From: Chitinophagales bacterium
GTDB lineage: Bacteria > Bacteroidota > Bacteroidia > Chitinophagales > Chitinophagaceae
Assembly: GCA_017303335.1 (NCBI GenBank)
Contig: JAFLBK010000001.1
Span: 67,001 to 131,000 of the forward strand
Direction of reading: 5' to 3'
Length of the DNA: 64,000 nt
Position 1 is the first letter of the stretch. Each line of letters opens with the position of its first letter. Made by a program: the position numbers and the translations under genes. Under the pieces are notes generated by a model. It saw nothing but the letters and a program-made list of their open reading frames with translations. It was not told the origin of the DNA and made no database searches. Of the stretch, positions 42,680 to 51,300 are shown piece by piece.

Positions 42680-42748
42680 TGTCATGCTGAGCGGAGCGAA
42701 GCATCTCACCTCCACGCAAAAGATTCTTCGCTATCGCTCAGAATGACA
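42680..42748. repeat. Inverted-repeat element (GTCATGCTGAGCG...CGCTCAGAATGACA)
   Basis: Left arm 42680-42706 starts TGTCATGCTGAGCGGAGCGA; right arm 42721-42748 ends TCGCTCAGAATGACA. Arms are imperfectly complementary around a 14-nt centre. This is a widely scattered extragenic element found in Bacteroidota and other phyla. It lies between the two isocitrate dehydrogenase genes. Confidence 0.8.
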
Positions 42749-42784
42749 GGTAAAAAATAAATACTTTCGTAAAAAAGCAATCGC

Positions 42785-44017
42785 ATGGCAAAAATAAAAG
42801 TAGCAAACCCCGTCGTGGAACTTGACGGCGACGAGATGACACGCATCATCTGGAAATTCATCAAAGACAAACTCATTCTTCCGTACCTTGATGTACCCAT
42901 TCAATACTATGACCTGGGCATGGAATACCGCGACCAGACGGACGACCAGGTGACCATCGACGCGGCCAATGCCATCAAGGCCTGCGGCGTGGGAATCAAA
43001 TGCGCTACCATCACGCCCGACGAGGCCCGGGTGAAGGAATTCAACCTGAAACAGATGTGGAAGAGCCCGAACGGAACGATCCGCAACATCCTCGACGGCA
43101 CCGTATTCCGTGAGCCCATCGTGATGCAGAATGTTCCCCGCCTCGTAACCAACTGGACCGCCCCGATCATCGTAGGCCGTCATGCCTTCGGCGATCAGTA
43201 CCGGGCAACCGATACCTTGATCAAAGGAAAAGGAAAGCTCACCATGACCTTTACCCCGGAGGGCGGCGGCGAACCGCAAAGCTTTGAGGTGTACAATTAC
43301 AAAGGCGATGGCGTGGCCCTCACCATGTACAACACCGACGAAAGCATCTACGGTTTTGCCCGCAGCTGTTTCAACATGGCGCTCAGCAAAAAATGGCCGC
43401 TCTATCTCTCTACCAAGAACACCATCCTCAAAAAATACGATGGCCGTTTCAAAGACATCTTTGAAGAAGTATACCAGAAAGAATTCAAAAAAGAGTTCGA
43501 CGCGGCCGGCATCGTGTACGAACACCGCCTGATCGACGATATGGTGGCCAGCGCCCTGAAATGGAACGGCAACTTTGTATGGGCCTGCAAGAACTACGAC
43601 GGCGACGTACAAAGCGATACGGTTGCACAAGGCTTCGGTTCACTGGGCCTGATGACTTCTGTACTGGTTACCCCGGATGGAAAGACCATGGAAGCCGAAG
43701 CGGCGCACGGCACGGTAACACGCCACTACCGCGATCACCAGAAAGGGAAACCCACTTCCACCAACCCGATCGCTTCGATCTTTGCCTGGACAAGAGGCCT
43801 TGCTTTCCGTGGCAAACTGGACAATAACCAGCCGCTGATCGATTTCTGCCACGCACTCGAAGCCGTATGCATCGAAACCGTGGAAAGCGGTAAGATGACC
43901 AAGGACCTCGCCGTATGCATTCATGGCAATAAGGTGAACCATGGAGAACATTACCTGTATACCGAGGAATTCCTGGATGCGATTGATGCCAACCTGAAAA
44001 AGAAAATGGGATTATAA
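42785..44017 (+). CDS. NADP-dependent isocitrate dehydrogenase, eukaryotic (IDH1/2-like) type
   Basis: 410 aa. [75 protein letters not shown] and [20 protein letters not shown] are diagnostic of subfamily II, homodimeric NADP-IDH as in animals and some bacteria. It performs the same reaction as the gene just upstream although the sequences are only distantly related. It ends at a strong terminator. Confidence 0.94.
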   Translation: MAKIKVANPVVELDGDEMTRIIWKFIKDKLILPYLDVPIQYYDLGMEYRDQTDDQVTIDAANAIKACGVGIKCATITPDEARVKEFNLKQMWKSPNGTIRNILDGTVFREPIVMQNVPRLVTNWTAPIIVGRHAFGDQYRATDTLIKGKGKLTMTFTPEGGGEPQSFEVYNYKGDGVALTMYNTDESIYGFARSCFNMALSKKWPLYLSTKNTILKKYDGRFKDIFEEVYQKEFKKEFDAAGIVYEHRLIDDMVASALKWNGNFVWACKNYDGDVQSDTVAQGFGSLGLMTSVLVTPDGKTMEAEAAHGTVTRHYRDHQKGKPTSTNPIASIFAWTRGLAFRGKLDNNQPLIDFCHALEAVCIETVESGKMTKDLAVCIHGNKVNHGEHYLYTEEFLDAIDANLKKKMGL

Positions 44018-44051
44018 GTAAGTAAAAATTAAAAAATAAAAATCAATAATT

Positions 44052-44078
44052 TGCGCCCTTATTCAGGGCGCATTTTTT
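44052..44078 (+). terminator. Terminator after the second isocitrate dehydrogenase, abutting the SIR2-like start
   Basis: Stem TGCGCCC / GGGCGCA with loop TTATTCA, then six T. The T-tract ends at 44078 and the ATG of the SIR2-like gene is 44079-44081. Any transcript reaching that gene would have to read through or begin inside this hairpin. Confidence 0.88.
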
Positions 44079-45170
44079 ATGTCTACCAATATTACATATC
44101 TATTTGGGGCCGGTGCCAGCTATTATGCACTTCCGTTAGTGAAAAATTTTAAGGGTCGATTTCAAATATTTTGTGACCACTTAAATGATTACCTGAAAAT
44201 CAGAATAAATGAAATTGAATTTAGTGATTTAGTTTACAAACAAAAACAACTAATTAAGAACATAGAATCTCACTATACGATTGATACATATGCCAAGAAA
44301 TTGTTTCTAAAAAACCCGCTGCTACACACAAACCCTGAGTATCGGACCCTAACTAACTACTTATCTGCCTACTTTCTTTATGAGCAATTAAAGATTAATC
44401 CAGAATTAGATTGCAATCAATACCTGGTCAACCAACTCAACAACCCCTATAATAACAATGAGGATTCAGCAAAAGATATAGAAAAAATATTTCAAGATTT
44501 TGATTACAGATACGACTCCTTTTTTGCCTCTATATTGACTCATAGTAACGACGAACTGATTATCCCCAATAACATTAATCTAATATCATGGAATTATGAT
44601 TTTCAAATTGAAAAAGCTTACATGAATTTTAGCGAATGCAATCTGACTTACGCAATAGAGAGATTAAATGTAATCGGTACGCCACAAGAAACATTTGACA
44701 GGCCCTTAACTAGCTCTCATTTAATTAAGCTTAATGGCTCAGCAGGTTTTCTTTCAAATGGAAAGTTCAGCGAACTATTTGATTTTCGTACACACAAAGT
44801 AGATAACACTTTCTTTGAACGCTGCAAAGAGATACTATTAAGTACAAGAACCCTTGTAGGAAATGCCATCCGATTTTCATGGGAAGGTGATTCATTTGCA
44901 TCAAAAGCAATTGAAATGGCTCAGCAGAAAATCACAAATTCAAGAATTGTAGTAGTAATAGGGTATTCGTTCCCCTATTTCAACAGAGAAATAGATCGAA
45001 TGTTATTTCGCGGAGCCACAGGAAAAAACGATTTCAAAGTATACATACAGGGTCCACAAGAAGATATCAATTCCGTAATCGAGAGATTTAAAGGCGTCGC
45101 TCCCTTTGTTAAAGCCATACCATTTACAGAAACAGATCAATTCTTAATTCCAAATGAACTTACTTTATAA
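44079..45170 (+). CDS. SIR2-like domain protein, AT-rich, probably acquired
   Basis: 363 aa. The N-terminal LFGAGASYYALPLV (GAGAS at residues 10-14) is the NAD-binding start of SIR2-like folds. ISWNYDFQIEKAY (Asn172-Tyr-Asp) is the NYD motif and VVVIGYSFPYFNREIDRMLF (about 291-310) the late Rossmann segment. Defence-type SIR2 domains usually have KLHGS; here it is KLNGS, so Asn219 replaces the catalytic His. The gene is clearly more AT-rich and Asn/Ile/Lys-rich than its neighbours and breaks no operon. Such genes are often anti-phage NADases or their relatives; catalysis here is uncertain. Confidence 0.8.
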   Translation: MSTNITYLFGAGASYYALPLVKNFKGRFQIFCDHLNDYLKIRINEIEFSDLVYKQKQLIKNIESHYTIDTYAKKLFLKNPLLHTNPEYRTLTNYLSAYFLYEQLKINPELDCNQYLVNQLNNPYNNNEDSAKDIEKIFQDFDYRYDSFFASILTHSNDELIIPNNINLISWNYDFQIEKAYMNFSECNLTYAIERLNVIGTPQETFDRPLTSSHLIKLNGSAGFLSNGKFSELFDFRTHKVDNTFFERCKEILLSTRTLVGNAIRFSWEGDSFASKAIEMAQQKITNSRIVVVIGYSFPYFNREIDRMLFRGATGKNDFKVYIQGPQEDINSVIERFKGVAPFVKAIPFTETDQFLIPNELTL

Positions 45171-45215
45171 AGATTGAAATTACTAAAAGGATTTCCATGA
45201 CTTTTTTTATCTTTA

Positions 45216-46415
45216 ATGATGACCTCTACCATCATCATCACCCTCTGCATCCTGCTGCTGATCGCTTATGTTTTCGATCTCACTTCTTCCAAAACGAGGA
45301 TACCCTCCGTTATTCTTCTTTTACTGCTGGGCTGGATCGTGCGGCAGTTGTCGACCGTGCTGCATATCCGTATTCCCGATCTTTCCGGGTTATTACCTCT
45401 ATTCGGTACTGTAGGGTTGATCTTGATCGTACTGGAAGGATCGCTGGAACTGGAATTGAACAGATCGAAGATCGGCGTCATCAAAAAAGCATCGATCGCG
45501 GCACTGCTGCCCATGCTGGCGCTGGCCGTTCTGCTGGCCTATGCCTTTCAATACTTCCAGGAAGGTCTTAGCTTCCGCGACGCACTCACCAATGCCGTTC
45601 CGCTCTGCGTGATCAGCAGCTCGATCGCCATACCCAGTGTGAAATATTTAAGCTCCTATAACCGGGAGTTCATAACCTACGAAAGCAGCCTCTCGGATAT
45701 TTTCGGGGTGGTCCTTTTCAATTTTGTTGCGCTGAATGAATTGGGCGAAATGCATTCGGCCTGGACCTCGGTCCTTCAACTGTTACTGATGATCGCTGTT
45801 TCCTTTGCCGCCACCGTACTGCTGGCATTCCTGCTGGGCAGGATCGATCACCACATCAAATTCGTTCCCATCATCCTGCTGGTGTTGCTGATCTACGCCA
45901 TCGCCAAGCTCTATCACCTTCCTTCGCTGATCTTTATCCTGATCCTCGGTTTGTTCCTGGGCAACCTGGATGAACTGAAACGGTTCAATTGGGTAAATAA
46001 ACTCAGGCCCGATGAACTGAATACGGAAGTACACAAATTCAAAGACCTGATCACAGAAGCCACCTTCCTCGTGCGCACCGTCTTCTTCCTGCTCTTCGGC
46101 TACCTGATCGAAACCAGCGAGGTGCTCAATACCGATACGCTGCTTTGGGCGATCGGCATCCTGAGCGCTGCCCTGCTGATCCGTGCGCTGCAGTTCCGGT
46201 TATCCGGACTGAAATTATTTCCCATGCTGTTCATCATTCCCCGCGGACTGATCAATGTATTGCTTTTCCTGTCCATCGTACCGGTGCAGCAGATACCGTT
46301 TGTGAATAAATCACTGGTATTGCAACTGGTACTGCTGTCGACCATGGTGATGATGCTTGGCCTTATGTTTTCGAAAAAAGAAGAAGAACCAACTACGACC
46401 GTTTCCGGTAATTGA
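45216..46415 (+). CDS. Cation:proton antiporter (CPA family)
   Basis: 399 aa with about 11-12 hydrophobic segments. TRIPSVILLLLLGWIVRQLS, LFGTVGLILIVLEGSLELEL, SSSIAIPSVKYLSSYNREFI, ESSLSDIFGVVLFNFVAL and LPSLIFILILGLFLGNLDEL match the Na+/H+ exchanger family; the SLSDIFGVV position corresponds to the ion-binding Asp pair region. No TrkA_N/RCK tail follows. A second ATG lies one codon downstream. The gene converges with the ABC permease gene and their ends overlap by 23 nt. Confidence 0.82.
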   Translation: MMTSTIIITLCILLLIAYVFDLTSSKTRIPSVILLLLLGWIVRQLSTVLHIRIPDLSGLLPLFGTVGLILIVLEGSLELELNRSKIGVIKKASIAALLPMLALAVLLAYAFQYFQEGLSFRDALTNAVPLCVISSSIAIPSVKYLSSYNREFITYESSLSDIFGVVLFNFVALNELGEMHSAWTSVLQLLLMIAVSFAATVLLAFLLGRIDHHIKFVPIILLVLLIYAIAKLYHLPSLIFILILGLFLGNLDELKRFNWVNKLRPDELNTEVHKFKDLITEATFLVRTVFFLLFGYLIETSEVLNTDTLLWAIGILSAALLIRALQFRLSGLKLFPMLFIIPRGLINVLLFLSIVPVQQIPFVNKSLVLQLVLLSTMVMMLGLMFSKKEEEPTTTVSGN

Positions 46416-47511
46416 TCACCGCCCAGGTATTGAAAAAGATACCAAGTCCGAGTACGGAGAAGAACTGGGTTTTCACATCGGCAAAGCCGCTTCCCTTGAG
46501 TACGATCATCCGCATCACTTCAATGAAGTAAGCTACCGGGTTTATTTTGGTGATCAGCTTCGCCCAGTCGGGCATGCTTTCGATGGGAGTGTACAATCCG
46601 CCCAGCAGCATGAACAGCATCATCACGAAGAAACTGACAAAAGTTGCCTGCGTTTGTGTTTCCGCAAAGGTGGATACCAGCAGGCCCACACCCAGCAGCG
46701 TGAACAGGAATACCATCCCGAACACGTAGATGAGCCCGATGCTGCCCAGGGGTACAATGCGGTAGAACAGCCAGGAAACGATCAGCCCCAGGGTAAGGGT
46801 GACCAGGCCCATGATCCAGAACGGAATCAGTTTGCCGAGTATGAACTGCACCTTGGTGATGGGCGATACATTGATCTGTTCGATGGTACCCACTTCCTTT
46901 TCATGTACAATGTTCAGGGCCGACATAAAACTTCCGATCATCGTGAGCAATGTGACCAGGATGCCGGGTACCATGAAGAACTTATAGTTCATCGTGGGAT
47001 TGTACCAGTTCGACGAGGTGATCTCTATCGTTGGCTGGGCATTATACCGGGGCATCTGCATCCACTGGATGCGGATATCCGAATTGAAATCGCGGATGAT
47101 ATTCGACGCATAGGCGCCCCCCAGGCTGGCCTTGGTGCCATTGACCGCGTTCACCGAAATAAGCATACTGCTCTTGCTTTCCTTTACCAGATCTTTTTCG
47201 AAACCGGCGGGTATCTCAATGATCAGGTCGGCCTTGTCTTTTTCCACCGCTTTCATGGCTTCGTCGTACGAAGGGGAATAATCGGTGAGCTTGAAATAAC
47301 CGGAAGAGGTTATTTTGCTGATGAATTTCTGTGAATAGGCCGAATGATCATGGTCCACCACCGACAACAGCACATTCTTTACTTCGTAGTTGGCGGCAAA
47401 GGGGAATACCAGCAATTGTATCACCGGCATCACCAGCACCATGCGCAGGATCGCCGGGTTGCGGAACACCTGCCTGAATTCTTTTTCGAGTATTACTAAT
47501 AAACGTTTCAT
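46393..47511 (-). CDS. ABC-2 type permease, efflux operon (YhhJ/YbhR-like)
   Basis: 372 aa. An N-terminal helix (MVLVMPVIQLLVFPFAANYE region) is followed by a large extracytoplasmic loop (about 60-170) and five C-terminal helices, with LNIVHEKEVGTIEQINVSPI as the conserved coupling element. It is the last gene of the operon. Its start overlaps the upstream permease stop by 4 nt (ATGA). With the second permease it would form a heterodimeric channel. Confidence 0.88.
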   Translation of the reverse strand: MKRLLVILEKEFRQVFRNPAILRMVLVMPVIQLLVFPFAANYEVKNVLLSVVDHDHSAYSQKFISKITSSGYFKLTDYSPSYDEAMKAVEKDKADLIIEIPAGFEKDLVKESKSSMLISVNAVNGTKASLGGAYASNIIRDFNSDIRIQWMQMPRYNAQPTIEITSSNWYNPTMNYKFFMVPGILVTLLTMIGSFMSALNIVHEKEVGTIEQINVSPITKVQFILGKLIPFWIMGLVTLTLGLIVSWLFYRIVPLGSIGLIYVFGMVFLFTLLGVGLLVSTFAETQTQATFVSFFVMMLFMLLGGLYTPIESMPDWAKLITKINPVAYFIEVMRMIVLKGSGFADVKTQFFSVLGLGIFFNTWAVINYRKRS

Positions 47512-48614
47512 GCCAGGCGGGTTTTGAATTTTTTAAAACTGATGCCAAGGAGGAAAAGCGACATACCCACCAGCACCAGGGATTCTTTCCATACCGCGGA
47601 AAATCCAAGGCCCTTGATCATGACATCCTTGACGATGTGATAATACCATTTCGAGGGAACGATATTGGAAATGACCTGCAGGGGTACCGGCATGCTTTCG
47701 ATCGGGAACATGAACCCGCCCAGCAACAGGGTGGGCAGCATCAGCGCCATGAGCGAGAACATCTGCGCCTCCTGCTGCGTTTTGGTGAGGTTCGAAATCA
47801 TCAGCCCCAGCGAAACGGAAGTGATGATGAACAGCAGTGATACGCCCATGAGCAGGAGCAGACTTCCCTGGATGGGTACTTCCAGCAGGGTAACACTCAC
47901 CAGCAGGATCGTACTCACATTCACAAGTGACAGGAAGATATAGGGGATCGCCTTGCTCAGGATGAACAGGAGCGGTTTCAGGGGCGATACCAGCAATACT
48001 TCCATGGTATTGATCTCCCGCTCCCGTACAATGGCAACCGATGTCATCATCGCACAGATGAGGATCAGGATCATCGCCATCACCCCGGGCACAAAATTAT
48101 ATGCGCCCTTCAGCTGCGGATTGTAGAGCATCCGCATCTGCGGCTTGATGGTATAGGGTAAGGAGCTATTTCCGTTCACTTCCTGCTGGTAATCGCTGAG
48201 TATGCTGGACGCATAATTGGTAACGGTAGTAGCCGTATTCGGATCCGACGCATCGGCAATGAGCTGCACCTGTGTATGATTCGTATGCATCAGCGATTCG
48301 CGGAAGCCTTGCGGAAACACAATGGCCAGGCGTATCGTACCGCTCTTGAAAGCCCGTTCAATATCGGCCTGTGTTGGCAGGTATTGGGTGACTTTGAAAT
48401 AGCGGCTGGCATCCAGCCGCTGAATAAGCGCCTGGCTGGCTTCGTCCTTCGCGTTGTCGAGCACCGCGATGTTGGAATTCTTGATCTCGTTGGTGAGCGC
48501 AAATCCGAACAGGATGATCTGCACAATGGGCATCATAATGATGATGAGCAGCGATTTCCGGTCGCGGAATATGTGGCGGAATTCCTTTCTTACAAAAACG
48601 ATGAATTGTTTCAT
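47508..48614 (-). CDS. ABC-2 type permease, efflux operon (YbhS-like)
   Basis: 368 aa from the ATG at 48614; upstream codons overlap the ATPase gene and are not needed. It has the same layout as the other permease: IIIMMPIVQIILFGFALTNE helix, large periplasmic loop, then MTSVAIVREREINTMEVLLV and helices ending MLPTLLLGGFMFPIESMPV. It starts 1 nt after the ATPase stop. Confidence 0.88.
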   Translation of the reverse strand: MKQFIVFVRKEFRHIFRDRKSLLIIIMMPIVQIILFGFALTNEIKNSNIAVLDNAKDEASQALIQRLDASRYFKVTQYLPTQADIERAFKSGTIRLAIVFPQGFRESLMHTNHTQVQLIADASDPNTATTVTNYASSILSDYQQEVNGNSSLPYTIKPQMRMLYNPQLKGAYNFVPGVMAMILILICAMMTSVAIVREREINTMEVLLVSPLKPLLFILSKAIPYIFLSLVNVSTILLVSVTLLEVPIQGSLLLLMGVSLLFIITSVSLGLMISNLTKTQQEAQMFSLMALMLPTLLLGGFMFPIESMPVPLQVISNIVPSKWYYHIVKDVMIKGLGFSAVWKESLVLVGMSLFLLGISFKKFKTRLA

Positions 48615-48615
48615 A

Positions 48616-49359
48616 TCAGTCTGCCGTTCGTTTAGCGCCCCGTGCCAGTTGCAGGAATACATCATCCATGGAGGCGGCGTTGAAATTTGTTTTTAAGTTG
48701 TGCGGCGTGTCCAGGGCTTCGATCTTCCCGTCCACCATGATGGAAATGCGGTTACAATACTCCGCTTCGTCCATATAATGCGTGGTCACAAACACGGTGA
48801 TCCCTTTTTCGGCCGCTTCGTAGATGAGGTTCCAGAATTCGCGGCGGGTAACAGGATCCACGCCACCGGTGGGTTCATCCAGGAAAACGATCTTCGGTTC
48901 ATGGAGGATGGCTACGGAAAAAGCCAGTTTCTGCTTCCAGCCCAGGGGCAATGATTTCACCAGGCTGTTTTCTTCGGCCCGCAGCTGCAGTTTGTCCAGC
49001 AGGGCATTCATCTTTTCCCGGATCACCGGTTTGCTCAGTCCGTATATGCCGGCATAGAAGCGGATATTCTCTTTCACCGTCAAATCTTCGTAGAGCGAGA
49101 ATTTCTGGCTCATGTACCCGATGTTCTGTTTGATGTGTTCGGTTTGTTTGTACACATCGAACCCGGCGATGGTTGCCGATCCGGAAGAGGGCATCGACAA
49201 CCCGCAGAGCATCCGCATGGCGGTTGTTTTACCGGCCCCGTTGGCCCCCAGGAATCCGAATATCTCTCCCTGTGTCACTTCAAAACTGATCTGGTTGGTG
49301 GCGATAAAGTCGCCGAATTTCTTGGTCAGTTTATCCGCTTTGATCACGATCTCTTTCAT
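48616..49359 (-). CDS. ABC transporter ATP-binding protein, efflux operon
   Basis: 247 aa. Walker A is GANGAGKTTA (about 35-44) and Walker B KIVFLDEPTGGVDP. The signature LPLGWKQKLA replaces the usual LSGGQ, as in the C-terminal half of YbhF. The switch His is in VFVTTHYMDEAEYC. The two ATPase genes here look like a split YbhF. Confidence 0.9.
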   Translation of the reverse strand: MKEIVIKADKLTKKFGDFIATNQISFEVTQGEIFGFLGANGAGKTTAMRMLCGLSMPSSGSATIAGFDVYKQTEHIKQNIGYMSQKFSLYEDLTVKENIRFYAGIYGLSKPVIREKMNALLDKLQLRAEENSLVKSLPLGWKQKLAFSVAILHEPKIVFLDEPTGGVDPVTRREFWNLIYEAAEKGITVFVTTHYMDEAEYCNRISIMVDGKIEALDTPHNLKTNFNAASMDDVFLQLARGAKRTAD

Positions 49360-49361
49360 GG

Positions 49362-50288
49362 CTATGCGTTATCGTTCATTAATTGCATGAAGCAGTCTTC
49401 AATATTGGGCGATGCGGTTTTGATCTCCACCTGCCGGTGGCCTTTGGATGCCAGGTAATGAAGCACGGCGGCTTCGCTGCCTGTGTCGTTCCGCAATACC
49501 AGGTGATGGTATTCACCGAAGCTGTGACAGCTCAGTGTGTTTTCGTATGCTTTCAGGTCGAGCAGCAGTCGGTACATCTCTCCGGAACGAACGGCCCAGA
49601 GGCGTTTGCCAAACTGTTCGATCACATGCTGCGGCGTATCGATGGTCATGATCCGCCCGGATTGCATCAGCGCCACCCGGTCGCACATAGCCGCTTCATC
49701 CATATACGGTGTCGATACGAGGATACTGATGCCCTGTTTTTTCAGGCCCTTCAGCATTTCCCAGAACTCTTTCCGCGATACCACATCCACACCCGTTGTC
49801 GGTTCATCAAGGAAAAGCACCGAAGGTTTATGGATCAGTGCGCAGCAGAGCGCCAGTTTCTGTTTCATACCGCCCGATAATTTACCGGCCCGCCGGTTTT
49901 TGAACAGTTCGATCTGTACATAGATATCTTTTACCAGGTCGTAATTCTCAGCGATGCTGGTATTGAAGATGCTCGCAAAGAATTCCAGGTTCTCTTCCAC
50001 GGTGAGGTCCTGGTAGAGGGAGAACTTACCCGGCATATAGCCCACGCGGTTGCGTATCTGCTGCATGTCTTTCACCACATCAAATCCATCCACCGTGGCG
50101 GTACCACCGTCGGGCAGCAGCATGGTGGTGAGTATGCGGAAGAGCGATGTCTTCCCGGCCCCATCCGGACCGATGACCCCGAACATCTCGCCCTGCTGCG
50201 TCGAGAAAGATATCTCGTTCAGGGCTTTGACGGTTTCCTTTTTGGCGCCGTAGGTCTTTACCAGTTTATGTACTGCAATTGCTTCCAT
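49362..50288 (-). CDS. ABC transporter ATP-binding protein, efflux operon
   Basis: 308 aa. Walker A GPDGAGKTSL, canonical signature LSGGMKQKLALCCAL, Walker B VLFLDEPTTGVDVVS. The usual switch His reads Pro (ILVSTPYMDEAAMCDRVAL), as in the N-terminal half of YbhF-like proteins. Likely pairs with the downstream ATPase so that one site is degenerate. The gap to the HlyD gene is 5 nt. Confidence 0.9.
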   Translation of the reverse strand: MEAIAVHKLVKTYGAKKETVKALNEISFSTQQGEMFGVIGPDGAGKTSLFRILTTMLLPDGGTATVDGFDVVKDMQQIRNRVGYMPGKFSLYQDLTVEENLEFFASIFNTSIAENYDLVKDIYVQIELFKNRRAGKLSGGMKQKLALCCALIHKPSVLFLDEPTTGVDVVSRKEFWEMLKGLKKQGISILVSTPYMDEAAMCDRVALMQSGRIMTIDTPQHVIEQFGKRLWAVRSGEMYRLLLDLKAYENTLSCHSFGEYHHLVLRNDTGSEAAVLHYLASKGHRQVEIKTASPNIEDCFMQLMNDNA

Positions 50289-50293
50289 CGGGT

Positions 50294-51280
50294 TTAGTTA
50301 AAAAGTACTTCGCCATACATGCCGATCTTCAGGTAGCCGTCGTTCTTCACGTTGATCTTAACGGCGTATACCAGGTTGGCACGCTCCTCTTTGGTTTGAA
50401 TGGTCTTGGGCGTGAATTCGGCCTTATCCGAAATCCAGCTGATGGTTCCGCTGAATTCCTTGTAACCGCCTTTGCCGTCATCCACCTTCACTTTCACGGC
50501 CTGGTTGAGCTTCACCTGCGCCAGCTGGTTACCGGTGATATAGGCCCTTAATTTAAGCACCGACAGGTCGGCGATCTTATATAACGCCTTACCGGTGGAA
50601 GTGAATTCATTGGCCTGTGCGTACTTGGTGAGCACGGTGCCTGCCAGCGGATTTTTGATGCTGGTGCGATTGAGCTGGTCTTCGATGATGGCTACTTTTT
50701 TCTCCATCGGGTCCTTTTCACTCAGGATGCCCCTGTTTTGTATAGCCACCTGGCGGCGTTGTGCGTTCACCTGGCTCTGCAATACACTCAACTGTGTTTT
50801 GCCCGCCTTGATCTTTTCTTCAAGCACATCCACCTGGCCGTTGATGTCATCGAGCTGTTTGGCGGGCACCGCGTCGGCGGCCACCAGCTTCTGAAAACGC
50901 TGCTGCTCTTTTTGCAGCACCCGCAGTTGTTCTTCATCCACGGCCACCTGCCTGTTTTGGAGTACGATCTGGGATTCGAGTACGCTCACCTGGGGCGAAG
51001 CGTCGTTGGTTTTTTGTCCGAGCGCTTCCACGGAAGAAGCCGCCTGTTCCTTTTGCAATTCAATGGCAGTGGGGTCGATCTTACCGATGACCATATCCTT
51101 GGCAAGGGCTGCGCCTTCTTCCACATTCAATTGAAGGATCTTGCCGGTTGCTTCGGCCGAAACGATCACTTCGTCGGCTTCAAAGGTTCCGGAGGCATCG
51201 GATTTTCCATTGCCATTTCCGCAGGAGGCCATCAGAACGATGCCTGCAAGCGGTACGAGTTTCTTTACGACTGATTTCAT
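50294..51280 (-). CDS. HlyD-type periplasmic adaptor, efflux operon (YbhG-like)
   Basis: 328 aa. Lipobox-like GIVLMASCGNG near residue 20 suggests a lipid anchor. A lipoyl half-motif flanks a long coiled-coil hairpin (about 75-200: QNRQVAVDEEQLRVLQKEQQ). RTSIKNPLAGTVLTKYAQAN and beta-barrel segments follow. It should link the inner-membrane ABC complex to the TolC protein encoded just upstream. Confidence 0.9.
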   Translation of the reverse strand: MKSVVKKLVPLAGIVLMASCGNGNGKSDASGTFEADEVIVSAEATGKILQLNVEEGAALAKDMVIGKIDPTAIELQKEQAASSVEALGQKTNDASPQVSVLESQIVLQNRQVAVDEEQLRVLQKEQQRFQKLVAADAVPAKQLDDINGQVDVLEEKIKAGKTQLSVLQSQVNAQRRQVAIQNRGILSEKDPMEKKVAIIEDQLNRTSIKNPLAGTVLTKYAQANEFTSTGKALYKIADLSVLKLRAYITGNQLAQVKLNQAVKVKVDDGKGGYKEFSGTISWISDKAEFTPKTIQTKEERANLVYAVKINVKNDGYLKIGMYGEVLFN

Positions 51281-51300
51281 ATTGTTTTATTTGAAGTAGT

